From contig QXVZ01020786.1 of the NCBI GenBank assembly GCA_008931825.1, forward strand, positions 1 to 24,651: a DNA stretch of 24,651 nt. Reading direction: 5' to 3'. Both the position numbers and the translations under genes were made by a program. Below, in pieces: positions 9,659 through 17,353 of the stretch; position 1 is the stretch's first letter, and each line of letters begins with the position of its first letter. The notes under the pieces are model-generated. The model worked only from the letters and a program-made list of their open reading frames with translations, was not told the origin of the DNA and did not search any database. This stretch comes from Phallusia fumigata. Its lineage: Eukaryota; Chordata; Ascidiacea; Phlebobranchia; Ascidiidae.

Positions 9659-10470
9659 CAGGGCCTTTACTCCCCACCGATTGGTGGATATGCCTGAGCC
9701 CTGTGAGAAACGACGCGAAGAGAAGTGAGAAAGACGCAACGTAACACGCAAACTTGCGGAGCAATAGTGGTTGCACGAATATGTACGCCTTAAAAATAAT
9801 AACAGAACAAATACGGTTAAGAAATGTAAAAAGAAAGACAGGGTCTTTACTCCCCACACTTGGTGGATATGCGTGGACCCTGGGAGGAAACGCGGAGGGA
9901 AGATAGAGAGGGCAAATAAAATTTATTTTCGGCGGTCTCGACATCGAGTATTTTTGAGGGATTTACCGGGGAGTACAGATTTATAGTTGAGCTACTTTTC
10001 CCCGATGATTTTGCTAACTCACACGCGATTGGCTGTTCGGCTTAAAGGATACTGGGGCCCATTGGTTCGTGTAGTCAGCCAATGGGAACGCGTAAGGGAC
10101 AGTTTAGAAATGGAAGTAAAAAGTCAGGGTCGTCGCTCCCCACGCTAGGTGGATATGCTTGGCCCTGGGAAAAAACGTGGAGGGAAGATAGAAAGGGCGG
10201 ATAAGATTAAGTTTCTGCGGTCTTGACATCGAGTATTTCCGGGGGGTTTGGCGGGGAATGCGGATTTGTAGTTGGACTACTTTTCCCCGATGTTATGCGA
10301 ACTTATGCGCGATTGGCTGTTCTCGATAAAGGGAACTGGGGCCCATTGGTTCGTGTGGTCAGCCAATGGGAACACGTAAGGGGACGGTTTAGAAATGGAA
10401 GTAAAAAGTCAGGGTCGTCGCTCCCCACGCTAGGTGGATATGCTTGGCCCTGGGAGAAAAACGTGGTAAG
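9659..10470. repeat. 285-bp tandem monomers with CCAAT boxes
   Basis: The motif CAGGG followed by CTCCCCAC and GGTGGATATG starts at 9659, 9839, 10125 and 10410. The last three are 285-286 bp apart; the first unit is shortened to 180 bp. Each full monomer carries GCCCATTGGTTCG and CAGCCAATGGGA, a facing pair of CCAAT boxes, plus a further GATTGGCTGTTC. The first full unit is more diverged than the next, as in the promoter monomers of mouse L1. Here, however, the array is at the 3' end of the LINE as read from its ORFs. Confidence 0.85.
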
Positions 10471-11004
10471 AGAAGGATAAAGAAATACCGAGTCGGTAAA
10501 CAATTCCGACTTGTACCTAATTTGCATATGCAAATTTCGTTCGCGCAGCGACTTTTTTCCAAGCTTGCCGGCAGTTCGACGCGGTTCGGGCACCTTTGGT
10601 GGAAATGGCAAATGTTTGCCGTAAATTGTGCCGCGTTTTCCGGCAAAAAGTTGTTCGATTGCGCGAAGTCGCGTAAGGTTCAAACCCAAACGCCGCGGGG
10701 CTGCGGCAATTATAAAGAGGTAAGACAAATCAATGTACGTACAATTAGGGGGTCGCAAATAACAGGTAAGGAATTTTGGTTTTCTAAGACGTCTCCGGTT
10801 GTCGGGCGAGTTATAATGATGATATTAAACAAATTAAGGGATAAATTTACAAGAGTTGTTAAAGCAATTTTGAGACAAATCAAAACAAAAATCAAGGTGT
10901 GGCAAAAAATATTTAAGAAACAATGTATGATGACAAATTGGGTAAAGGGAGTCGAGACCGCATTTGGTAATTTGGTTAAGTTGACAACCGAAGGCGCCCA
11001 CTAG
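10444..11004 (+). other. Plus-strand open frame of 186 codons opposite the LINE 3' region
   Basis: The frame runs from the end of the monomers to a TAG at 11002-11004 and would encode a very basic protein (MALGEKRGKRRIKK at the start). I recognise no domain. The diverged second copy (11247-11608) has mostly amino-acid-changing substitutions and one frameshifting extra T, which argues against protein-level selection. Most likely a chance frame, though the promoter-like repeats directly in front make it worth a transcript check. Confidence 0.2.
10519..10536. promoter_or_regulatory. Perfect palindrome with two octamer motifs
   Basis: AATTTGCATATGCAAATT is an 18-bp perfect palindrome holding ATGCAAAT on both strands, the binding motif of POU-family (Oct) factors. 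It sits just right of the CCAAT monomers. Octamer plus CCAAT is a promoter-like combination, but no TATA box or start site is apparent. Confidence 0.5.
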
Positions 11005-11023
11005 AAGCATTTTTTGCTACGCC
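11001..11023 (+). repeat. 23-bp inverted repeat, copy at the ORF2 end
   Basis: CTAGAAGCATTTTTTG followed by CTACGCC. Its reverse complement, with one mismatch, occurs at 13627-13649 between ORF1 and ORF2. The pair therefore brackets ORF2 exactly: this copy overlaps the ORF2 stop codon. Confidence 0.85.
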
Positions 11024-11245
11024 ATCAAATCCCTGAGGTCTTGAATAATATCCTTATGTGTTGTGTCTTGCCTATTGTTTTCGACTGAAAGTCGATGTGA
11101 AGTTGCTTTTTTCATAGCCGAAATAATGTGGTAAGGACGAATTTGCTTGTCTTCGTATTTTATTTTGTTTCTGGCTTTCCAGATGTGGTGCCGGGTGAGT
11201 GTAAAGATGTACACTAGGTGATCTGTAAATATCTCGATGGCGGGT
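11017..11245 (-). CDS. LINE ORF2, C-terminal end
   Basis: The last 76 or so codons of ORF2, with LTRHHIWKARNKIKYE near the start. That aromatic and basic motif is typical of the C-terminal end of L1/Tx1-type polyproteins, after the reverse transcriptase. The stop TAG is at 11017-11019. It is separated from the rest of ORF2 by two Ns and an interposed contig, so the middle of the protein, including the reverse transcriptase catalytic YADD box, is not present in the window. Confidence 0.65.
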
Positions 11246-11246
11246 N

Positions 11247-11608
11247 TCGATTGCGCGAAGTCGCGTAAGGTTCAAACCCAAACGCCGCGGGGCTGCGGCA
11301 ATTATAAAGAGGTAAGACAAATCAATGTACATACAATTAGGGGGTCGCAAATAACAGGTATGGTATTTTGGTTTTCTAAGACGTCTCCGGTTGTCGGGCG
11401 AGTTATAATGATGATATTAAACAAATTAAAGGATAAGTATACAAGAATTGTTAACGCAATTTTTGGGACAAGTCAAAGCAAAATTCAAGGTGTGGCAAAA
11501 TGTATTTAAGAAGCAATGTATGATGACAACTTGGGTAAAGGGAGTCGAGACCGCATTTGGTAATTTGGTTGAGTTGACAACCGAAGGCGCCCACTAGAAG
11601 CATTTTTT
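11247..11608 (+). repeat. Gap contig repeating 10645-11006
   Basis: Bounded by N on both sides, it repeats 10645-11006 with scattered substitutions and a single-base insertion near 11460, stopping at the T-run of the 23-bp inverted repeat. It is not identical to its partner, so it comes from another LINE copy or allele placed here by the scaffolder rather than a true local duplication. Confidence 0.7.
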
Positions 11609-11609
11609 N

Positions 11610-13599
11610 TCAGATAGAGGAAGAGGCTCAGGGGGTCACCTTGCCTCACTCCTCTTCCGACGGTAAACAGCGGGCTCGAGTGCCCGTTAACTAGAACAGT
11701 CGACTGCGCGTTTGTGTTGAGTGACTGCACTATTTTTACAAAGTGTTCAGGGAAACACATTTTAGTCATAACCGAATAAAGCCATTCATGATCCACCGAA
11801 TCGAAAGCCTTCTCGAAGTCGAGCGAAATAAAGAAAGCATCGGTGCCCCGCTCTATCGCATCACAATAGAGATCTCTCAGCAAAACAGTGGCGTCGGCAA
11901 TTCGACGGGTGGGCGCAGCGAATTGGTGGGCGTGCAAGACCTTATCCAAGAGCGCGCGCAAGCGATTTGCCAGGATCTTGGTGTAAATCTTAAGGTCAGT
12001 GTTAAGCAACGAGATCGGGCGGTAGTTCTTCAGCAGTGTTGTGTCGTTTTTCTTATGGATTAAGATGACAGTGCCACGTTTTAGTTCGTCCGGAACCAGT
12101 CCGGTCGAATGTATTGTGTTGATGACGTCAGTGAAATCCGGACCAATGACATTCCAGCACGAGCGGTAAAACTCGACGCTGATGCCATCGGGCCCGGGCG
12201 ACTTCCCTAACGCCATCTGACTAAGTGTATTCATCACTTCCTCCGCCGAAATCGGCTTACTAAAAGTGTCGTCTTCCGAATCAAATTTGGGTGTGACATG
12301 TTGGAGGAAGTGCTGTTGAGCTGCTGTAGATGTAGGGCGTTTCGTGTAAAGCTTAGTGTAAAAGGTGTGGGCGATGTTAAGCATCTCTTTAGTGTTTTCC
12401 GTGTGGCGGCCGGAATCATCACAAAGTTTATCGATACTAGTATTACACTTGTGTTCAGTGAAACGCTGAAAGAACTCCTTGGTACCCCGATCGCCGCGGT
12501 CAAAACAAGAAGCTTGGGATTTCAAAATTTTGTCGCGAGCAGATTGTCGCTGGGTTTGGGCCGAAAGGCGTTTCAAAAGGAGGTATTGGGGTAGGAGGGA
12601 TGGATCCGTTGCCAATTCTCTCCAAATAGCAATGACTCTTTCCTCAAGCTGTTTGGCTTCCCTGTTTTTGTCTTGTGCAATGATTTTTGAATGTGCGATG
12701 TTCATGTCTTTGATCCGTGTTTTAATGTGAAGCCACCAAGAGACTTTGTCCTCGAAGCAGGCGGGGTGTAGGGTTCTCCACAACCCCCACCTGCGTTCAA
12801 GTTCCTCCTGGAAGGCTTCTGTGGTGTAGGTGCTTGTGTTATTCTTCCAGAGCCCCCTCCCCCTGGGGGGTTGAGGCTCTGTCCGAATTTGTAGTGTAAC
12901 TATGTCATGGTCTGAAAGTGAATTTTGTGTGCCGTATTCCGATATGGGATGTATCTGTGATGAAATGTAAAACCGGTCTAACCGTGACTGTGTGTTATGT
13001 TGTCTGCGTGTATAAAATATCCGGTTGCCGTACAGCTTTCGGAAAGAATCAGCCATTTGAAAAGTCTCGACAAGGTCAATAAGCCCTGACAACTTTTCGT
13101 AACTACCACGAAGAGGGGGAAAACGCTCAAGAATCGGGTCCTGCACACCGTTGAAATCACCGGCCAGGAGAGTTGGGTGCCTCGAATAGGTGTAAGTATA
13201 AAGGGAGTCGAAGAAAGCGTTCCTTCCGGTAACACTTTCATCGCGGGTAGGGGCATACACGTTTACGACATGTAGGGTAGAATGGTAGAGTCGAATGTCG
13301 GCAGCCAAAATTCGACCGTTCCCATCCCCAGAGTGTGAAACAAAGCTAAGGGCGGGATGCTTTAGCAATATTCCGACTCCGTTCTCCGATCGAGCCCCCG
13401 ACAAGGAGGACCAAAAAATAGCTTTATTCGGTTCCCATTCGATGCACCACCCACCCTCGCTCGCAGGAGAACTATGCGTCTCCTGGAGGAGAATGATGTG
13501 GGCATCTAACGTCCGGAGAGATGACAATACAGCAGATCGTCTAGCTGCATCAGCCATCCCCCCGGCGTTGAATGTGGCTACTTTGATGTAATTTGCCAT
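11610..13599 (-). CDS. LINE ORF2: endonuclease and reverse transcriptase (5' two-thirds of the protein up to a gap)
   Basis: Encodes the replication protein that nicks target DNA and copies the LINE RNA at the nick. Starts at ATG 13599, 53 bases after the ORF1 stop and in another frame. Residues 1-235 are an APE-type endonuclease: FNAGG (9-13), QETHS with catalytic Glu40, NVYAP (113-117), GDFN with Asp148, SRLDRFY (205-211), SDHD (229-232). The reverse transcriptase begins near residue 465 (KSPGPDGIS), with YRPISLLN (526-533), FISLDFEKAFDSVDH (590-604, catalytic Asp593) and GRGVRQGDPLS (648-658). The frame runs into the N at residue 664, so the YADD motif is missing from the assembly. No stop or frameshift is seen in 663 codons, so the source copy may be intact. 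Confidence 0.93.
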
Positions 13600-13626
13600 G
13601 ACTATTAGTATTAAGTGTGTTGCAAC

Positions 13627-13649
13627 GGCGTATCAAAAAATGCTTCTAG
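13627..13649 (-). repeat. 23-bp inverted repeat, copy between ORF1 and ORF2
   Basis: On the minus strand this reads CTAGAAGCATTTTTTG then ATACGCC, differing in one base from the plus-strand sequence at 11001-11023. It fills nearly half of the 53-base gap between ORF1 and ORF2, where it could influence reinitiation at the ORF2 ATG. That role is a guess. Confidence 0.8.
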
Positions 13650-13652
13650 TCC

Positions 13653-15101
13653 CTAAACGGTTTGGTTAAACATTGCAGGGGAAAGGGTTCTCCCGCAATC
13701 AAGGCATGTGCTTTTTTGTCCTTCCTCTAGGAGTTGGACGGTGCCGCACAAGCACCTTCCATACCAATTTGGGCAAGACGGGCAAGCCGCCTCGCACCCT
13801 TCATGCTCGAGGAGAATCCTTTCCCCACACTCACACACAACATGTTTAGAAAAGCAGCCCCGCTTAGCGTCATCGCTTGAAGTCGATGACGACCTATTGC
13901 GCTTGGGTACCTTTGTCTCCGTGCTCGAGTCGGAGAGGTGCTTTGCCGCTTCCATGATGTCCTCCAAGATCTCCGGTTCTAGTTCTCCATCTTCGGCCTC
14001 GTTGGCCAATAAATCCAAGTTTTCGGGGGCACCCGGGGTGCCTCCCTCAGGAATGGTAAAGGGCGCCGACGGGGATGCGGCCCCTGGTTTCCCGTCGATC
14101 GATTCGGGGGCACCCGAGGTGCCTGCCTCTGGATCGGTGAAGGGCGCCGGCGGGTGTGCGGCCCCTGGTTTCCCGTCGATCGATTCGGGGGCACCCGAGG
14201 TGCCGCCCTCTGGATACTGGCGTTCCTCTGCGGGGGCACCCGAGGTGCCTCCCTCCGGATGCTGTTGTTCCAGGGCGGGGGCACCCGAGGTGCCGCCCTC
14301 TGGATGCTGATGTTCCGGGGCGGGGGCACCCGAGGTGCCACCCTCTGGATACTGATGTTCCTCTGCGGGGGCACCCGAGGCGCCACCCTCTGCAACTTTC
14401 TTTCGGCGGTTCCGTTTTGATTGTACCACCTGGAATCCGTCATCGTTCCTCGCTGGTGTAGAGGTGGCGGCGGGCTCAGGTTGCACTACCATTTCTTCCA
14501 TAGAGTGTTGTGGTGTGCTCGTCCGGCTCTTCAAGATTTCACAAGTATCCTTCATGTGGCCAAATTGGCGGCACACAAAGCATTGGGGCGGTTGGCCTTC
14601 ATACTCCACAACAAAGACTAAACCGCTCATGCGTAATCTTGGGCCGATAGGGTGTTCTTTCAGCTGAGAGGTCTTTGCTTCAAACCATCTTCTGCCGTCA
14701 AAGAGATCCCATCGATCTCTTAACTTGTCGGTCTTTCTGATCTCAGCATGATGCTTCTCAAGATGTTGTCGTATATCCTCTTGAGAGAAGCGGGGTGGAA
14801 CCTCCTTGACCCAGACTTTGGTCCATTCTGGATCGTAAAGTCTGGCGAACTCGACGTGTCTGCTGGTTTCCAGCTTCTTCGCCAAAGTTCTTGCTGCCTC
14901 TTTGGTTCGGCAAGTGAAGTCGGTCAGACCACCTCTTCGTTCCACGATACCTTCAAGGTCTTGGATCGGAAAGTTGAGCTTCGTCAGCAGTTCCACAATG
15001 AACTGCCTTGACTTTCGGATCAGGAGCTTTGCTCGAACTTCTGTCTCCCTGCTGAAGGTAGGGAGACCCCGGCTAACAACCCTGTTCCAGGCTGTAGCCA
15101 T
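13653..15101 (-). CDS. LINE ORF1: nucleic-acid-binding protein with zinc knuckle
   Basis: 482 residues, uninterrupted, starting at ATG 15101. ORF1 proteins coat the LINE RNA and form the retrotransposition particle. Residues about 20-170 look like an RRM-type fold (VKEVPPRFSQEDIRQHL at 98-114). A CCHC zinc knuckle CFVCRQFGHMKDTC lies at 174-187. Residues 239-358 are seven imperfect repeats around EGGTSGAP, either flexible linker or expanded tract. Residues 365-385 are acidic. The last 67 residues carry ten Cys in pairs (CECGE, CPSC, CLCG, CLDCG), a second zinc-binding module I have not seen described for this group. The gene is markedly more GC-rich than its surroundings. Nearby ORFs on the plus strand are shadows of the repeat tract. 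Confidence 0.9.
   Translation of the reverse strand: MATAWNRVVSRGLPTFSRETEVRAKLLIRKSRQFIVELLTKLNFPIQDLEGIVERRGGLTDFTCRTKEAARTLAKKLETSRHVEFARLYDPEWTKVWVKEVPPRFSQEDIRQHLEKHHAEIRKTDKLRDRWDLFDGRRWFEAKTSQLKEHPIGPRLRMSGLVFVVEYEGQPPQCFVCRQFGHMKDTCEILKSRTSTPQHSMEEMVVQPEPAATSTPARNDDGFQVVQSKRNRRKKVAEGGASGAPAEEHQYPEGGTSGAPAPEHQHPEGGTSGAPALEQQHPEGGTSGAPAEERQYPEGGTSGAPESIDGKPGAAHPPAPFTDPEAGTSGAPESIDGKPGAASPSAPFTIPEGGTPGAPENLDLLANEAEDGELEPEILEDIMEAAKHLSDSSTETKVPKRNRSSSTSSDDAKRGCFSKHVVCECGERILLEHEGCEAACPSCPNWYGRCLCGTVQLLEEGQKSTCLDCGRTLSPAMFNQTV
14028..14387 (-). repeat. Coding minisatellite inside LINE ORF1
   Basis: About seven units, mostly 51-57 bp, each encoding a (P)EGGTSGAP core plus a variable linker rich in Glu, His, Gln or Pro. 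Two longer units carry ESIDGKPGAA. Unit length stays a multiple of three, so copy-number change keeps the frame open. Confidence 0.85.
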
Positions 15102-15790
15102 TCTTTCGATGTCTCGTTCTGATTGGACGAACGAGCTATGACGTAAAAGTCGAAGTTGACCTCTGACGTCACTGACGTCGGGATGGTGAAGTCGACTTCG
15201 ACTTGTGGGAAAGAGGGTAACTTCGACAAAGTCGAAAACAGACTGGACTGTGACGTCAGTGAGTTTGAAACAAACTCGACTATGACGTCACGATGGTCCT
15301 CTGAAGATCTTCGGGGGCCGGCGCCCAGAACGCGGGGAGACCGACTGGCCCTTTCCCGGCAAGAGCCCTGAAAAGGGCTGGGAGTGGCGGACGTTCGTCG
15401 GTCGGGGTTCGGGTCGGGTGGAAAAAGCGGGCCGGGTTGGTCGAGGGTCTCTGGGGTGGGGGGCACTACCGCACTGGCTCTTAATAGCGCAGGTGGGTAG
15501 GCCAAGGTAAGCTCAGACCTTGACGCCACTAGGTGACGCACAAGGCGGCTTGGGGTGAGGTCTGGGGCTACGACTACCCTTTGTGGTGAACACGCGGGGT
15601 AGGGGGTCACACAGCGGCGATTCTCAAAGACCGCTGGGGGGAGTCTTAAACAGACAAACAAACGGCAAACGGGGGGAGGAAACAAGAGAGGTTTTCGCGC
15701 ACTAGGAGCCGACAAAGCTTCTATTCGCTGCGCCAGGTCCGCTTGGATGGAGAGTGTTATCGCTTCCAATGCTGTTGGCGTCAGAGTCAA
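15102..15790 (-). promoter_or_regulatory. LINE 5' UTR / internal promoter
   Basis: GC-rich leader between the SL sequence and the ORF1 ATG. It contains no independent gene: an overlapping 281-codon frame starts upstream of the SL 5' end and is judged fortuitous. Its 3' part holds the CRE cluster listed next. Candidate splice acceptors before ORF1 lie at 15136-15137 (ACGTCATAG) and 15119-15120 (CCAATCAG), which matter if the SL donor is used in cis. Confidence 0.6.
15139..15290. promoter_or_regulatory. Cluster of CRE/ATF-type sites
   Basis: TGACGTCA occurs at 15164, 15251 and 15283, with one-mismatch forms TGACGTCG at 15173 and TGACGTAA at 15139: five sites in 152 bp. GTCGAAGTTGAC and GTCGACTTCGAC repeats lie between them. 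CREB/ATF-family factors bind this palindrome; a cluster just ahead of a LINE ORF suggests an internal promoter. Confidence 0.65.
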
Positions 15791-15836
15791 GGGGCAATCA
15801 ATATAGTATCGAATGCTTACCTTATTCAAATAGAAT
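15791..15836 (-). ncRNA. Spliced-leader RNA sequence at the LINE 5' end
   Basis: On the minus strand 15836-15821 reads ATTCTATTTGAATAAG, identical to the Ciona intestinalis 16-nt leader as I remember it, followed immediately by the donor GTAAGC and an AT-rich segment (ACTATATTGATTG) that could hold the Sm site. The SL RNA gives its first 16 nt to the 5' ends of many mRNAs by trans-splicing. I recall a total length of about 46 nt for the Ciona RNA, which sets the right-hand limit given here; the 3' end is not visible as such because LINE sequence follows without a break. Confidence 0.75.
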
Positions 15837-16066
15837 GCCTTTTCGGGGTAGAAGGCGCTTACCAAGCAGCACGAACAAACTCTGTTTTGTCCCGCAAAGT
15901 GTGCTAGCTGCCATAGAAAGCCAGCAACACGCCTGGTGTCCTCTCCGTGGTGGCCAGCATGGCAAAGTACAGTGCAAAACTAGTCATATTCAACATATCG
16001 GGGTGCTGCTGGAGCGCAACAGCCCATTTTCGGTTCGCGAAAGCCACTTGGCGGGGCCTAAATCCG
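15837..16066 (-). other. Sequence upstream of the SL RNA; candidate SL promoter and spacer
   Basis: 230 bp between the first SL sequence and the N at 16067, with no coding features. Because the next SL copy begins right after the N, the SL-to-SL distance is 261 bp as assembled, close to the roughly 264-bp period I remember for the tandem SL genes of Ciona. If so, this is the SL gene spacer with its snRNA-type promoter. I see no TATA box. It could otherwise be the flank of a different LINE copy. Confidence 0.4.
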
Positions 16067-16067
16067 N

Positions 16068-16097
16068 TATCGAATGCTTACCTTATTCAAATAGAAT
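16068..16097 (-). ncRNA. Second, partial spliced-leader sequence at the insertion boundary
   Basis: These 30 bases are identical to 15807-15836: the 16-nt leader, GTAAGC and the start of the following segment, cut by the N at 16067. Its 5' end touches the right-hand target duplication (16096-16113) with a 2-base overlap, so the inserted copy begins at the first nucleotide of the SL RNA. Confidence 0.75.
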
Positions 16098-16545
16098 CAA
16101 AGAAGAAATCTGTTTTGTAACGACCTGGAAACAACACGTGCGGATGTGATTAATAGGAAAAGTACTTTTTTGAGTCAATAAAGCTACTGGTTACGTTTGT
16201 GGTGTTTGCACTGACGGAAATCCTGCTATGCTGGGGTCAGGTTCGGGCTTTAAGAACTTGCCCCAGAACGTAAAGCAAAGGTACTTTGCATAATTCACAG
16301 ATATGCAATTGCCAGCGGAACATCAACAACCACTTTGCAGACCGTACTAGACTCGGCAGTAAAAATTGTCAAGTACTTCAAATCTAACCTTAAAACACAC
16401 CAGTTCAAAGAATTGTGCAAAGAAATGAATTCAAAACACGAGGTTCTTCTATTTCACACTTCCGTACGGTGGCTTTCCTAAGGAAACGTCTTGAACCGTA
16501 TTTTTGAGATGAAGGCTGAAATTAGGCTATTCTGTGAAACCATGT
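16096..16545 (+). pseudogene. hAT transposase pseudogene, C-terminal-side half (with right target duplication)
   Basis: Resumes the gene begun at 8931: IKEEICFVTTWKQ, then GVCTDGNPAMLGSGSGF, a segment with TVLDSAVKIVKYF readable across frames, KELCKEMNSKHEVLLFHTSVRWLS and GNVLNRIFEMKAEIRLFCE. These blocks appear in the expected order for SCAND3/ZBED5-like transposases. A stop near 16147 and several frameshifts show it was dead or decaying; I cannot tell whether decay preceded the LINE insertion. Similarity fades after 16545 and the dimerisation domain is not found. Confidence 0.8.
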
Positions 16546-17353
16546 TTTCAATCACTTCCTGTAGCCCATTATAAAAGAGCTGTGGAGAATAACAATTACA
16601 AAATTAAAAGGTGCACTGTTGCGGATTCCACTATTTCATATGGTGACAAAGTTGGCCAAGTTGTTGACTTGATTGTTTGCTGTGAAAAAGCTTTTTTTGT
16701 TGTAAAACAGTATCAAAGAGTAAGGAGTCTTTTAAGTTTCCTACGAAGTCTGTAAATGGTGGAATGTTCAAAGTATTAAAATTATCATCTTGTATTGAAG
16801 TTGTACCGTTTGAAAAATATAAGTTTGTTGCACACTTAAAATAATGCTAACTAAACTTGTGTTTCACAACAGGTTTGGTAATAGTTTACTGTTAAACATG
16901 AAAAGATTTGCTTTTGTAAAATGTTTGGAAGGTGGGCAGTCTGATGTGGTTTTAAATGATTGGAACAAACCAGTGCAGATGGCCTACTCAAGGAGATGTT
17001 CAGTCTTTGGTAAAGGAGCAGACAATACGCCAACATTCTGAATATGTCAATGTATTGTTGTGAATAGTGCAATGGGTAACCGTTATCCACTTGGGAATGG
17101 AAGGATTCGTTGGCACCAAACCATCTTCAAGACTTGACGTACACACATCACCAGTATATTCATGCTCGCAAAAGTCAGAGTCAGCATACCGAACATTTAC
17201 CTGCATCGGGTCATAAAAGTAACTGAAAAAATATTATATTCGCAACAGAGACCCTTTTAGACCTGGAACGGGATTTTCCAACTACTCATTGTTGGATGTG
17301 AATGCTACACAGAATGCGTAGTGCGTTAACGTACGTTATCGCATCCGAAAAAC
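16546..17353. other. Region without a recognisable gene
   Basis: AT-rich. Open frames of 65-79 codons on both strands show no family resemblance. It may contain the diverged remainder of the hAT element, but I could not identify the C-terminal motif or a terminus. Confidence 0.4.

Larger units (their letters stand above)
9513..11016 (-). other. LINE 3' region
   Basis: About 1.5 kb follow the ORF2 stop on the minus strand, very long for a LINE 3' UTR. The region holds the 285-bp monomers, a palindromic octamer and a plus-strand open frame (all listed separately). It ends with a poly-A signal (AATAAA at 9522-9527, minus strand) close to the target duplication. Part of it could be a separate promoter-bearing element captured by, or inserted in, the LINE. 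Confidence 0.5.
9513..16095 (-). mobile_element. APE-type LINE (Tx1/L1-like) inserted in a hAT pseudogene
   Basis: Boundaries come from the target-site duplication and from the hAT reading frame continuing across the insertion. Order on the minus strand: SL RNA sequence, 5' UTR, ORF1 (15101-13653), ORF2 (from 13599, gapped, stop 11017), and a 3' region ending in AATAAACGAAAAGAT next to the duplication, with no poly-A tail. Two ORFs, an apurinic-type endonuclease in front of the reverse transcriptase and a zinc-knuckle ORF1 point to the L1/Tx1 group. Ns at 11246, 11609 and 16067 mean the insert is a composite of contigs: about 1.5 kb of ORF2 (reverse transcriptase palm through the linker) is missing, and parts may come from other copies. 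Confidence 0.75.

Noticed and set aside
11247..11608. True tandem duplication of the LINE 3' region
   Set aside because: Bounded by N on both sides and diverged from its partner; better explained as a contig from another copy placed in the gap.
13979..14461. Long frames on both strands over the ORF1 repeat tract
   Set aside because: They are shadows of a GC-rich minisatellite in the real ORF1 frame.
15020..15865. 281-codon minus-strand frame as a third LINE ORF
   Set aside because: It starts upstream of the SL 5' end, overlaps ORF1 in another frame, and is low-complexity Pro/Ser/Arg-rich as expected for GC-rich leader sequence.
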